From an uncultured Mycoplasmataceae bacterium (lineage in GTDB: Bacteria > Bacillota_I > Bacilli_A > Mycoplasmatales > Mycoplasmoidaceae): DNA of 64,000 nt. The notes beneath the pieces were generated by a model. That model did no database searches. It was given only the letters and a program-made list of their open reading frames with translations, and was not told the DNA's origin. Location of the stretch: NCBI GenBank assembly GCA_949290735.1, contig CASESV010000003.1, forward strand, positions 27,856-91,855, written 5' to 3'. How positions within the stretch are numbered: the first letter of the stretch is position 1; every line of letters begins with the position of its first letter. Both the position numbers and the translations under genes were made by a program. Below are positions 23,754-35,134 of this stretch, in pieces.

Positions 23754-24845
23754 CTACAAATAATATTCTTGCCAAACAATATCTAATCATTCATTATTCA
23801 TATATGAATCATAAGGGATAAATGAATTTGTATTTAATAAATCAATTGCTCCACTATGATTACCATATGTTCCTCATCATATTCCAATAATTTTAATTTT
23901 ATTTTCATGTCTAGTAATCATCATTGAACCCGAACTCCCTGCACCCATTCTTAATTCTTTTACAACTATTTGATTACTAACACTCCTTAAATTAATTTTT
24001 TTGTTATTTGTTTCAATATAAATATTATTATTATCATTCATTCATGCATCTGGTGATAATTCTTTTACGGTATTTGAAATAAATACATTACTTTTATTAT
24101 TTGGTATTTTTTGTTCAGTTCATGTTGGTTTGTTATTGATAATTGGAAATCCAGCAATATACAATTCTTTTAAATCATTTATATTATGTTCATTAATATT
24201 CATTATTTCTGGTTTAGTATGATCAGTTTTTAATCAATTATCAAAATAATTATTACTACTATGATAAGTAATTTTTATGTAGTCAATATAACCGTTATCA
24301 ATATAACACTTCTCATTAATAGTTTTAGTATTGTTTGAATTATTATACCGTTTAGGTATCATTCTAGATAAAAATATATTATCTAATTTACTAATACTTC
24401 AATTATCAAAATCAGTTCTAATCATTGATAGCCTATTATCATTTACATTATTAAAATATCTAATGTTAATTGATTTAAAACTTTGATTTATTAACTTAGC
24501 ATCATTTGTATTTTTATCATATTCAATAAAAGGTGAAAAAACATGAAGGTTTGTAATAAACGTGTAAGTATTATCTTTATGGTTTCAATCATATAGTCAT
24601 GCTGTACCATTAGTTTTTGTAGTTTCATTTTCAATAATTGACATTGATACTGTGTTTTGTTTGAAAAATTTTCTAATATCTTGATCATTAGAATTAGAAA
24701 AATCACTATATTTTGATGAAATATATTTATCACTAGTTTGTTTTTGTGAGAAATAAATTATCATACCATTTATTCCAACCACTAAGATTGAACCAAATAG
24801 TAAACTTGAAAAAACTAAAAATATTCTTTTATTTCATCATTTCAT
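23754..24845 (-). CDS. Membrane-anchored serine protease of the MIP/DUF31 type
   Basis: 363 residues. The N-terminus (MKWWNKRIFLVFSSLLFGSILVVGINGMIIYF) is an uncleaved signal anchor without lipobox Cys. The body is trypsin-like in layout: a His motif in FITNLHVFSPF near residue 101 and a Ser loop MGAGSSGSMMI near residue 305, followed by IIGIWWGTYGNHSGAIDLL, which resembles the ending of mycoplasma DUF31 peptidases. That family includes the immunoglobulin protease MIP, which cleaves IgG heavy chains together with the binding protein MIB. No MIB-like gene is nearby, so the substrate is open. Assignment rests on motif memory; the catalytic Asp was not placed with certainty. Confidence 0.75.
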
Positions 24846-24871
24846 ATTTTTATTATATTATCTTATGATAA

Positions 24872-26056
24872 TTATTTGATATTGTTATAAAATTTGTTAA
24901 TTATTGTTTTTAAATTTTCTTTATTCGGTTTATTTCATTCATCTTTTTCAACAATTGATATTTTTAAATCATAATTAGTTATTAATTTCTCTAATTTCTC
25001 TTTTTCATTTATGTTGATAATAGAAATAGCTCTACCTTTGTTTTTTGCTCTACCGACTCTACCAATTCTATGAACATAAGTTTCTAATGATTCTGGTAAA
25101 TTGTAATTTATAACTAAATCAAGATCTTTAATATCCATTCCTCTACTTAAAACATCTGTTGCAACTAAAATTGATAATTCTTTTTGTTTAAATTGATTAA
25201 TTATTTTTTCTCTATATGCTTGTGTTCTATCACCATGTATAGAAGCAACATTTAATCCTAAATATCTTAATAAATTTTCGATATTAACAGCTTCATTTAT
25301 TGTATTAACAAAAATAATTGTTTGTACATTGTTATTAAAAATTGTTTCTATTAACACTGGTATTTGATGAGATTTATGCATTAATAAAACTTTTTGATTA
25401 ATTAAATCTTTTATTGATTGTTCTTCTTCTAATTCAATTTTTTTATGATTATCTTTTAAAAGTTTATTAGCAAGTTCACTTATTTGTTTTGGCATAGTCG
25501 CAGAAACCATAATAGTATTATATTTTGATTTCATTTTTTCAAGGATATGAAAGATGTGAATAATGTCTTGTCTAAATCCCATATCAAGCATTTTATCAAC
25601 TTCATCAAGAACAATTGTTTTGATGTGATTCAATAAAATAATTTTTCTATTTATAAAATCCATTAATCTACCAGTTACTGCAATTATTACATTTACTTTT
25701 TCTTTGATAGTTTCAATTTGGTTAGATTGATTTATTCCTCCCATTACTTTTGCTGCTTTTAAATGTGTGTTTTTTGCAAGAGCTATAAAGGTATCATAAA
25801 CTTGATTTACTAAATCTCTTGTAGGAACAATTATTAGTGTTGTTAGGTTACTATCATTTGATTGAAGTAAATTATTGATTATTGGGATTAAATATGCAGC
25901 AGTTTTTCCACTTCCGGTTTGAGCAATAGCCAAAATATCCTGCTTGTTTAATGCTTCAGGAATTAGTGAAGATTGAATTCTAGTTAAATCGCCAAATTTT
26001 AAATCTAAAATATTAGCTTCTAACAGCTTGTTTAATTTAAGTTCTTTTACATTCAT
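24872..26056 (-). CDS. DEAD-box family RNA helicase (DEVD variant)
   Basis: 394 residues, a compact two-domain helicase. It has the Q-motif region (FGDLTRIQSSLIPEALN), motif I AQTGSGKTAAYL near residue 46, motif Ia VPTRDLVNQV, motif II VLDEVDKMLDMGF near 152 (DEVD instead of DEAD), motif III SATMP near 186, and motif VI HRIGRVGRAKNKG near 331. It likely remodels RNA in ribosome assembly or decay. The ATG at 26054-26056 (MNVKELKLNKLLEANI) fits the family N-terminus; an upstream in-frame ATG would add a hydrophobic, unlikely leader. The C-terminal extension is short and basic. It is divergent from fhs, with about 137 bases between the starts. Confidence 0.93.
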
Positions 26057-26193
26057 AATAAATAAAATATATCTTAAGACTAAAAAATTAGAATATATCA
26101 TTAGAGAACTAATAATACACAAATATTTTATATAAAAAAATGTTAAAATCAAGATATATTTTTATTATGTTAAAAATATATTAAGGTTTTATT

Positions 26194-27747
26194 ATGAAAA
26201 TTTTTGATGTTGCTAAAAAACTTAATATTAAATCCAATCAATATGATAATTATTTTGATAAATTTTTAAAGTTGAATTTAATTAAAAATAATAAAAAGAG
26301 TAATCTTATTGTAGTTACATCTATAAACCCCACTCCAGTTGGAGAAGGAAAAACTACATTATTAATTGGATTAGTAGATGCAATGAATTATCATGGTTAT
26401 TCATGTATTGGAACATTAAGACAACCAAGTTTAGGTCCAGTATTTGGTATGAAAGGAACTGCAACCGGTGGAGGTAAATCTACACTATTAGATGATAATT
26501 ACATTAATTTGCATTTTACAGGGGATTTTCATGCATTAACTGTTGCAAATAATTTAATTAGTACAATTATTGAAAATGAAATATTTTTTAACAGTAAATT
26601 AAATATCGATCCAAAAAAAATATTATGAAAAAGATGTATTGATTTAAATGATAGAGGATTAAGAAATTTAGAAATTAAAATCAAGAATGATTTATTTTAC
26701 AATACAAGTTTTGATATTACTGCTGCAAGTGATCTTATGGCATTATTTTGTTTATGTAACAATATTGATGATTTTAAAAATAAAATAAACAATACTATTA
26801 TTGCTTACACAAAGAAAAATATGCCAATTAAAATATCTGAACTAAATATTTCAAATGCAATAATTGAAATATTAAAACAATCATTTAAACCCAATTTAGC
26901 ACAAACTAAATATCATAGTCCAATTATTATTCATGGTGGACCATTTGCAAATATTGCTCATGGATGTAATAGTATCATAGCTACAAATACTGCGATGAAC
27001 TATGCTGATTATGTCATTACAGAATGTGGATTTGGTAGTGATCTTGGATTTGAAAAAATGATGAATATTAAAATGCAAACAATGAATAAAATGCCAAATT
27101 TAGTCATTATATGCGCAACTATTAAAGCTTTAAAGTATCACGGAAATAATAAAAATGATATATTAGCTTTGAAACAAGGGTTTAAAAATCTCTATCACCA
27201 TATTAATCATGTTAGAAAATACGATTTAGAACCATTAGTTATATTAAATAAGAATAAAATTGACAGCAAGCAAGAAGTTGATGAATTTATAAATTATTGC
27301 AAACAAAATAATATAAATTATACAATAAGTTCAATTTATAATGATGGCCCAAACAAAAACACAAAAATAATTGTAGATAAAATTATTAAATCAGTTAAAA
27401 CAAAACCACATAAGAAATATTTATATGATGTAAATAATGATAATTTAAATACCAAATTAAATAAAATTTTAGAGTGCTCTTATTCAGCTAATAAAATTGT
27501 TATTAGTGATAAGGTTAAAAAAATTTTAAAAGATAAAAATATTCAAGATTATTTTATATGTATTGCAAAAACACAATATTCACTTTCAAGTAATCCTAAT
27601 GATTTAAATGTCCCAAAAAACATTAAAGTTGAAATAAAAGACTATAGCATAAATCACGCCGCTAAAATGATTGTATTACTTTGTGATAATATTTATCGTA
27701 TGCCTGGACTTAATAAAGAACCTAGAGCAAAAAAATTTAAGTGATAA
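26194..27747 (+). CDS. fhs: Formate-tetrahydrofolate ligase
   Basis: 517 residues, close to the usual 555. It makes 10-formyl-THF from formate, THF and ATP. The N-terminal ATP-binding segment VTSINPTPVGEGKTTLLIGL contains the PVGEGKTT loop near residue 48, followed by the family text LRQPSLGPVFGMKGTATGGGKSTLLD and INLHFTGDFHALTVANNLI. Later IIHGGPFANIAHGCNSIIAT and ECGFGSDLGFEKMMNIK are also diagnostic. The protein ends RMPGLNKEPRAKKFKW, with Trp from TGA just before the TAA. Its own promoter probably lies in the gap shared with the divergent helicase. Confidence 0.96.
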
Positions 27748-27781
27748 AATTTTAATTTTTTCAATAATCATTAAAAATATT

Positions 27782-29470
27782 TTATTTATAATTAACAAAT
27801 TTTCTTAAATCATTAATAATCTCAGAATTTTTATTTTGAGAAAAAATTGATACTATACCATTAAACATGACAACATCTTGATACTTTTCTTTGAGTTCTT
27901 GCATTTTAAAATCAAATTCTTTGTTATTTGAAAATTTAATATTATTGTGGTTATCATAAAAATAATTTTTTTTGTAATCTAAAACAATACTATATGTATA
28001 TCCAGTCCCTCTTTTCTCTATATAATCAATATAATGTACAGGTACTGAAACCATTCTTCCAGCAGCTGGAGCATATGTTGATATATAAGTAACTTTTTCA
28101 ATCATATCATATGTTATTCCTTCAAATTCAATTTCAGCAATTTGATTATTCTCATCTATTAAATTAAATTTATTCATCATGTGGAATGTACTAGTATCTG
28201 CTTTAATAACATCTTTTTTTAACATTTGATTCAAGATATTAAATCCGAATAAATTATAATTATTTCTTATTATTTTATTTTCTGATAATACATTATTAAT
28301 GATAGTGTTATGATTTTCACTTTGCATTAAAGATAACATTCATATGTAATTAGCATTGCTATATATGCTATAGTAATATGAAATAATTGAATCATGAATA
28401 GAGGTTTTAAAATCTTTTAATGAAAGTTTAGCATTATTAGAAAACTTATCAATTGGTTTTTTTAGAAATTTAAAAAACGATAAATCATCTCTCTTAATAG
28501 TGTGCTCATTTGTCATAAAACATTTTCACTTTGATCATTTTAATGAATCATTAATATCCTTAGCATTATTTGATTCTAATAAATAATTTTCCTGTGCTAA
28601 AGGTGTAAATACCATTCTAAATTGGACTTCATCATTTCTAGATCAATTTATTTCGTCATCAAATTTTTTATTTTCTAATGGTGAATAATTATTTCTTTTG
28701 TTATATCTAGATGATCTAAATTTACCAGATTTTCCATCATAATTAAATTCAAGATTACTACATGATTCCATAAATGTATATGTTTTACATGTATCATTAA
28801 TATCAATTGCAGGGTGGGTATAATAAGCAGTTACAACTTCTGATCTAGTTACAGTTGATTTTGAAGAACTATCATATTCTTGATAATAAACTGTTTTGCT
28901 ACCCGAATATGTTTTATTAAATCATTTATGGTGTTGTTTTGCAATATGCAATGCAATTTTATTCTCATCAATAATTGATCAAGAAGTTGTATATGGATTA
29001 ATTTCATTATTTGCAGTTGATAAATCAAATAATGATAACTCTTGCATCATATCAATTAATTTTTGTACAATCGGTCCACAATGTTGATATTTTATTATAT
29101 TTTTATATTGGTTGAAAATTTCATTAAAATCAATACTATTAATTATTTTATTATGGACAATAGATTTTTCATTTAATGCTTCATCTACTTTTGATAATAG
29201 ATCATTTTTATTTTTTCTTAATGCTTTAAACTTTTTATAAACTCAATAAAAAGGAATAATTGTAATTAATGATAATGGTAAAAATAAGCAACAAAAAAAA
29301 CCATATAATACTTTGTTGTGATTCTTCTTATAGTTTAATTCTGTTTTTAAATATTTTTGTTCAGCATCAGAGTATAAAGTTAAATATTCATCTTCAATTC
29401 AACTATTTGATGATTCTTCAAATATTTGATTATATTTTTTTAAAAAATTTTCTTCTCAAAATTTAGGCAT
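27782..29470 (-). CDS. Membrane protein paired with LemA, unknown function
   Basis: 562 residues. It has a soluble helical start, one strongly hydrophobic segment at about residues 54-76 (KVLYGFFCCLFLPLSLITII) followed by WVYKKFKALRKNK, and then a long polar domain with many Tyr, Asn and Ser residues. The ATG overlaps the lemA stop by one base, so the two are coupled. In other bacteria LemA is often next to DUF3137-type membrane proteins with similar layout (short helix, membrane segment, large domain); that link is only by layout and context. The stop faces fhs. No enzyme motif is seen. Confidence 0.75.
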
Positions 29471-30123
29471 TATTTAGTATTAAATGATATATCTACATCA
29501 TTTTTATGTTCTTCTTCAGCTTTGAATAAATTTAATCCATGATATCCTTTTTTAACAACAACTACATTTGTAGGTCAATTATATATTGAAGAATTAAATG
29601 AAGTTACATCTGCATTATATAATCTTCTAGCTGCAGCAATTTCTTTTTCAATCATTGTTGATTCATTCATTAATTTTCTAATTGATTCATCAGCACCTAA
29701 TTCAGGATAGTTTTCAAAAGCAAAATTAATTCCAGATGAGATTCTTGAAACAGCTGAAGCTTTTGAATTTAAATCATTAACTTGATTTCCTGAACGGAAT
29801 TTAGCAATATTTTCATAAACTTCTTTGTTAAATCTAACGTGACCTTCAACAGCTTGAACTAATTTTGTAAGGGTTGAAAATCTTTTTTCTAGTTGAACTT
29901 CAATTCCAGAAGCGCTTTCATTTATTTTGTTCTGTAATTTATTTAAATAGTTTACTTTACTAATATTTCATACAAAAAATAAAATACCTAAAGTCAAAAT
30001 AATGCATAATCAATACATAAATTTTTGTATTCCTGTAACCTTAATTGGTCCTAAATCATTAACAGCACTCCCGTCAAATGGTTTATTTTCTTGTTTTTTT
30101 TGATCTTCAGATGTGTATAACAT
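29470..30123 (-). CDS. lemA: LemA family membrane protein
   Basis: 217 residues. One membrane segment at about residues 36-54 (FMYWLCIILTLGILFFVW) is followed by the long four-helix LemA domain (YLNKLQNKINESASGIEVQLEKR, FSTLTKLVQAVEGHVRFNKEVYENIA, and SSGINFAFENYPELGADESIRKLM). The text VQLEKRFSTLTKLV and NYPELGA matches the family hallmark (LDVQLKRRxDLIPNLV, and ENYPxLKA). The function of LemA is not established; it is a surface-exposed or cytoplasmic helical scaffold. It forms a two-gene unit with the downstream 562-residue protein. Confidence 0.9.
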
Positions 30124-30297
30124 ATAAACTCCTATTTCTCACTATTATTATAATAAATTATAATATTGTGTTTAAAATAAGTTTATATTTTTCATATATA
30201 AATAAAAAAACTATTGACAAAATAAAAAAAATTATCTTTTTTTTTAAAAAGTACTACAATTATTCCATGCTATATTGAGTTGTTATAGCTAAGTAGT

Positions 30298-30732
30298 ATG
30301 ATTATTAAGCAACATAAAATAGTATGAATTAGTTTTCTAATAATTACATCTATATCATTAATTGTTGCCTTAACAACCAGTGCCACTATTGATTTGTGAG
30401 GATTAACATACTCTGTATTAATGTTATTTCCTTGCTTTGCCATATCATTGCTTTTGAGATTTTATAACCAAGAAAAAACAATTAGTATGGCAAAGAATAA
30501 TGAGGCAAAAAGAAAAATCTTTGTACATTCTATATTACTTAGTTTGCTATGATCTTTTTTTATTTTTGTACCTTTATTAATAGGTTTGATAATAAATTTT
30601 TTAATAAATACAGAAATTTTTAATCTTTACATGCTTTTATCTTTTTTTTTAGTAAGTTATCTTATTTTTCATATCGCTAACTATTTTGATCTGAAATGTA
30701 ATGATAAAAAAGAAAATAAAAATCAACTCTAA
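30298..30732 (+). CDS. atpI: ATP synthase operon protein I-like membrane protein
   Basis: 144 residues with four hydrophobic segments (about residues 9-30, 35-51, 75-105 and 111-133) and a charged tail (CNDKKENKNQL). Position at the head of the atp operon, 15 bases before atpB, and the four-helix form match AtpI, which helps assemble the c-ring. Sequence identity to AtpI is not obvious by eye, so the name rests on position and topology. The start lacks a Shine-Dalgarno sequence (GCTAAGTAGT before ATG), which is unusual for this window. A TTGACA occurs at 30214-30219 but has no well-spaced -10 box. Confidence 0.7.
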
Positions 30733-30747
30733 AAAAGAGGAATAACT

Positions 30748-31560
30748 ATGGATTTAACAGAAAAATGAAAGGCCTTTGAACTTAATATTGAAGCAGCTTT
30801 GCATCCATTTGTTTCTATTATTCTTACTGCATTAATAATAATATGTATATCAATAGCATATTATATTCAAAATAAGAATGTTAGACCAACGGATAAACCA
30901 AAGCGTTTTAGTATGATCATTGAAAATCTTTTATTAATGGTGAAACAAATGGTTGTTGAATCATTTGGAATAAAATATGTTAAATGAACACCATTTTTTG
31001 TCTTCTTATTATCTTTTATAGCTTTATCAAATTTTATTGCTACTATAGGATTTAAGGAAGCATCCATATCATATACAGTTCCATTAACATTAGGGTTTAC
31101 TGCGTGGTTTATTTCAATTGTGATGGGTATTAAGATCCAAAAGTGATTGTACTTAAAAAAATTCTGCTTAAATCTAAAAATTAAAGGTAAAGAAATACCG
31201 ATTATGATAAATCCATTTAGTTTGATTGGATTAATCACGCCATTAATTTCTATCTCATTCCGTTTATGGGGTAATATATTGGCGGGTTATATCATATATG
31301 AAGTTATTTTTTGAGCCTTAACAAGTTTAGGAGATATGCCATCAATTACTGTGTTACTAGTAGGTGGTGTAATTCTAATGCCGACTTTATTCTTATATTT
31401 TTCATTCTTTACTGGAGCTATTCAAGCATATGTATTTACATTGTTATCATTAAATTATATATCAACTCCAGTTAATGAGATGGAAGAATACTTACTTGAA
31501 AAACAAGAAAAAGAAAATCAAACTTTAAATGTCTCTAAAAGTAAAACTAAAAAACATTAG
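30748..31560 (+). CDS. atpB: ATP synthase Fo subunit a
   Basis: 270 residues, membrane proton channel. Multiple hydrophobic helices, with the essential Arg at residue 172 in [15 protein letters not shown], and upstream [14 protein letters not shown]. The C-terminal helix [15 protein letters not shown] is typical of subunit a (GxxQAYIFxxLxxxYI). A charged Lys/Glu-rich tail of about 30 residues follows, longer than in most bacteria. AGAGGAAT precedes the ATG. Confidence 0.95.
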
Positions 31561-31568
31561 GAGGAAAT

Positions 31569-31856
31569 ATGGATATTATTGACATTACAAGTGTAGTACA
31601 AGCAGCCACTGAAGGAATTAGTGGAAGTGTTGAGAAAATGGGTGCCTTTATTGGTGCAGGGATCGCTGTTGGTACAGCAGGTCTTGGTGTTGGTGCAGGA
31701 CAAGGTTTTGCAGCTGGTAAAATTGCTGAAGCTGTAGCTAGAAATCCTGAAATGAGAAGTAAAATACTTTCTACTACCATTATTGCAATCGCAATTTCTG
31801 AATCTGGAGTTATTTATGGTTTAGTAATTGCAATTCTTTTAATTTTTGTGGTTTAG
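31569..31856 (+). CDS. atpE: ATP synthase Fo subunit c
   Basis: 95 residues forming a helical hairpin. The proton-carrying acid is Glu78 in [20 protein letters not shown]. The first helix has the Gly/Ala-rich text [23 protein letters not shown], followed by the polar loop [13 protein letters not shown] (RNP motif). The N-terminus is extended by about 15-20 residues compared with E. coli, usual in mollicutes. AGGAGG at 31559-31564 precedes the ATG. Confidence 0.97.
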   Translation: MDIIDITSVVQAATEGISGSVEKMGAFIGAGIAVGTAGLGVGAGQGFAAGKIAEAVARNPEMRSKILSTTIIAIAISESGVIYGLVIAILLIFVV

Positions 31857-31875
31857 TTTATTGCGAGGTAAACCT

Positions 31876-32496
31876 ATGAGTAATAAGACTAAAAAAATAA
31901 TTGCTTATAGTTTAATTCTTATTTTATTATTGGGAATAAGTTCGCTTTTTATTGTAAGTTGTAGTAGCGGATCTGGTCCAGTAGATAATGAGACAATTTT
32001 TAATTTACTATTTCCAAACATTTGAGTATTTGTAGCTGTTGTTATTGCAACTGTTATATTAATAATTGCTATTACTTGGCTTCTATGAAAACCATTTACC
32101 AAAAAAATGGATGAAAGAAAAAAATACTTAGAACAAGAAGTTGAAGATGCAAATAATGCTAAACAAGAAGCTTTAAAAGATCGTCAAGATGCTCAAATTG
32201 AATTAATTAAAACTCAAGCAGAAGCTAATGAAATGATTACAAAAGCAACGATTAAAGCTAATGCAATTCAAGAAGAAATTAAGCATCAAGCAAATGAACA
32301 AGCTAATGTAATTATTGAAAATGCTAAAAAATCTATGCAATCAGAAAAAGAACAAATGATTGAAGATATGGATCAAGAAATAATGGATATTGCCTTTGAA
32401 GCAGTAACAAAAATTTCGAAACAAAAAATTACAAAAGAGGAAAATGATAAATTGGTAAAAGAATTCATTGACAATTTTGATAAGGAAGATAAATAA
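31876..32496 (+). CDS. atpF: ATP synthase Fo subunit b, lipoprotein type
   Basis: 206 residues. It has an N-terminal signal with lipobox LFIVSCSSGSG (Cys29), then the usual b-subunit membrane helix (WVFVAVVIATVILIIAITWLLWKPF) and a long charged coiled coil (KMDERKKYLEQEVEDANNAKQEALKD). Lipoprotein b subunits are characteristic of mycoplasmas. It is the peripheral stalk that joins Fo to F1. GCGAGGTAA precedes the ATG, and the stop overlaps the atpH start by one base. Confidence 0.95.
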
Positions 32497-33053
32497 TGAC
32501 TAAGAATGAACTTGTTAATGAATATGCTATTGCTGTCTTTCAATTGTTGAAAGAAATTAATAAAGCAAAATCAATTAGAGAAGATCTATTAGATTTAATA
32601 GATTGTTTGGAAAATGAAGAAAATTTTTATCAAGTTATTACTTCAAAGAACATTTCAAAAACAGAAAAGAAAAATTTGATTGAGAAAATTTTTAAATCAA
32701 AAATAGAAAAAATATTGTTAAACACTTTTTTTTATGTAATTGATTGTGAAGATGAAAAAATTCTTAAACCAATATTCAAAAAAACTTTAGATTTGCTTGA
32801 TAATAAAATGGAAATTGTTAACATTAAAATTTATTCTAGTTTCGAATTAAATAAAAGTGATATTGATAAAATAGCCAAAAAAATAAAATTAAAAATAAAT
32901 AAAGAACCTATATTTAAGGTTATTATTGACAAATCATTAATTGGTGGTATTAAGGTTTGTTATGATGATACTGTGCTTGACAACTCAATTAAAAATAAAT
33001 TATCAGTTATTAAAAACGAGATGAGAAAGGCAAAAAATTATGAGTCAAAATAA
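32496..33053 (+). CDS. atpH: ATP synthase F1 subunit delta
   Basis: 185 residues, a normal length. It starts [20 protein letters not shown] (family: YAxALFxxAxE), has [23 protein letters not shown] in the middle, and ends with the C-terminal beta motif [28 protein letters not shown] (family: DxsliGGxxixxgdxxiDxSixxxL). It links the b stalk to the alpha subunits. The start overlaps atpF by one base, and the end overlaps atpA by 14 bases. Confidence 0.93.
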   Translation: MTKNELVNEYAIAVFQLLKEINKAKSIREDLLDLIDCLENEENFYQVITSKNISKTEKKNLIEKIFKSKIEKILLNTFFYVIDCEDEKILKPIFKKTLDLLDNKMEIVNIKIYSSFELNKSDIDKIAKKIKLKINKEPIFKVIIDKSLIGGIKVCYDDTVLDNSIKNKLSVIKNEMRKAKNYESK

Positions 33054-34632
33054 ATTCTCTTCAATTATTAAGGAAAATATAAAATATTATGCAGATAAAA
33101 TTTTGAAATCAGAAGATGGAAGAGTTTTAACTGTTGGTGATGGAATTGTTGTAGCTAGTGGATTAAATAGCGTTATGCTAAATGAAATTGTCCAATTTTC
33201 TAACGGTTCAGAAGGTTTAGTTTTGAATCTTGAAGAAGAAACTGTCTCTATTATATGTTTAGGAAATTATGAAGATATTGCTGAGGGAAGTATTGTTAAG
33301 AGAACAAATAAGATATCTAGTACAAATGTTGGTGATGGGTTCTTAGGAAGAGTTGTAAATGCTTTAGGACAACCAATTGATGGAAAAGGAAAAATTATTT
33401 CATCAGGTATTCAACAACCTATTGATAAAATTGCTCCAGGAGTTATGACTCGTAAATCAGTTAATCAGCCACTTGAAACAGGTATTTTGACAATTGATTC
33501 AATGTTTCCTATAGGTAAAGGACAGAGAGAATTGATCATTGGAGATCGTCAAACAGGGAAATCAACTGTAGCAATTGATACAATCATTAATCAAAATGGA
33601 AAAGATGTTTATTGTGTTTATGTTGCAATTGGTCAAAAAGCGTCAACAGTTGCAAATACTGTTAGATTACTTGAAGAAACTGACTCTTTAAAATATACAA
33701 CAGTTGTATCCTCAACAGCAGATGAATTACCAGCACTAAATTATTTAGCTCCTTTTACTGGTATTACTTTAGCAGAATATTGAATGAGTAGAGGAAAAGA
33801 TGTTTTAATTGTTTATGATGATTTATCTAAACATGCAGTTGCATATAGAACATTATCATTATTATTAAAACGTCCTCCAGGTAGAGAAGCATATCCAGGT
33901 GATGTTTTCTATTTACATAGTAGATTACTTGAGAGATCATGTAGAGTTAATGAAGAAAATGGTGGAGGATCAATTACTGCTCTTCCAATCATTGAAACAC
34001 AAGCTGGAGATATATCTGCATATATTCCAACTAATGTAATTTCTATTACTGATGGCCAATTGTTTATGCAGTCTGATTTATTTAACTCAGGACAAAGACC
34101 AGCAATTGACGTTGGTTTATCTGTATCAAGAGTTGGTTCAGCAGCTCAAATTAAATGTGTAAAACAAGCATCAAGTAGTTTAAAACTTCAGTTAGCAAGT
34201 TTTTATGAATTACAAGCTTTTAGCCAATTTGGTTCAGATTTAGATGTTAGCACTGAAAAAGTGTTAAATCATGGACAAAGAATATTATCAATTATCAAAC
34301 AAAAACAAGCTAGTCCATTGAACCAAATTCAAGAAACAATATTATTATTCTCAATAAAAGAGTATTTTATTGATTTTATCCCATTAGATAAAATGGAAGA
34401 ATTTAAAGAAAAATTGTTATTTGAATCAGCAAAATGAAAAGTAACATCTGCTTTAAGAAAAACAAAAGAAATTACAGATCAAATTTCTTTAGCATTAAAA
34501 GCTGAATTAAAAACTTTTGTTTTAAAGTATATAAAATCAATTAAAGATTATAAATATCCAATCTCAAAGACTTCTAAAGATCTTGAATTGTTAAAAGAAG
34601 AAGAAATGGCACTTAAGTCTATAAATAAATAA
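33040..34632 (+). CDS. atpA: ATP synthase F1 subunit alpha
   Basis: 530 residues. It has the P-loop [16 protein letters not shown] near residue 168 and the alpha signature [17 protein letters not shown] (family: PAINVGxSVSRVGxxAQ). [31 protein letters not shown] is highly conserved alpha text, and [11 protein letters not shown] contains a TGA-encoded Trp. The start [17 protein letters not shown] lies within the end of atpH, so translation is coupled. It forms the noncatalytic subunit of the F1 hexamer. Confidence 0.97.
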
Positions 34633-34641
34633 AGGTATTTT

Positions 34642-35133
34642 ATGAAAACAAAGCAAGCTAATAAACTAATGTTTTTAACAAGAATAAAAAATACTTGAAT
34701 GATGAAGGATAAAAAATTCAAAATTACTTATCTAAGTTTTCTTCTTGTATTATTTTTATTAGTTGCTTTATGAATTTGGAGTTTAGTAGTTGTTGATCAA
34801 ACTAGAAGAGAAGCTTTTGATTATTTCAGTCCATTGTATCAACAAGAAGTAGATAGTGGTACTATATCATCAAGTTGAGTTCAATTTATTATTGATAAGT
34901 TCCAAGGAGATGTAACTAAATATTCATGATTATGCGCATCGAGTAGTAGTTATAATTCATTAAGTTCAGTTTGTTATGTTCTATGTCCAATTACTTGTTT
35001 AATATCTGCACCTTTATTAGTTTATTATATTACTAGTTTTTTAATTGTTGTCTTTCCAAAAAAAACAAAGGAAGAAAAGTTATTAATTAAAGAATCAAAG
35101 CAAAAAAAGAAAAGAAAAGGAGGCAAGAAATAA
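34642..35133 (+). CDS. Unknown two-helix membrane protein inside the atp operon
   Basis: 163 residues between atpA and atpG, same strand, with gaps of 9 and 1 bases, so it is cotranscribed with the ATP synthase. The layout is: basic N-terminus (residues 1-28), helix 1 at about 29-51 (TYLSFLLVLFLLVALWIWSL), a 60-residue outside loop with Ser/Tyr-rich text and two Cys (DVTKYSWLCASSSSYNSLS), helix 2 at about 111-138 with two more Cys (CYVLCPITCLISAPLLVYYI), and a Lys-rich tail (KQKKKRKGGKK) probably inside. The SD AGGTATTTT is weak. I do not recognise it; standard bacterial atp operons have nothing between atpA and atpG. It could be an accessory Fo-associated or assembly subunit. Confidence 0.85.
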
Positions 35134-35134
35134 G

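Noticed and set aside
24935..26152. Longer start of the DEAD-box helicase at 26152
   Set aside because: The extra 32 residues are hydrophobic and unlike the family, without SD; MNVKELKL at 26056 fits better.
31547..31780. Minus-strand ORF rich in Ala and Pro opposite atpE
   Set aside because: Reverse complement of the Gly/Ala-rich c-subunit hairpin; not a gene.
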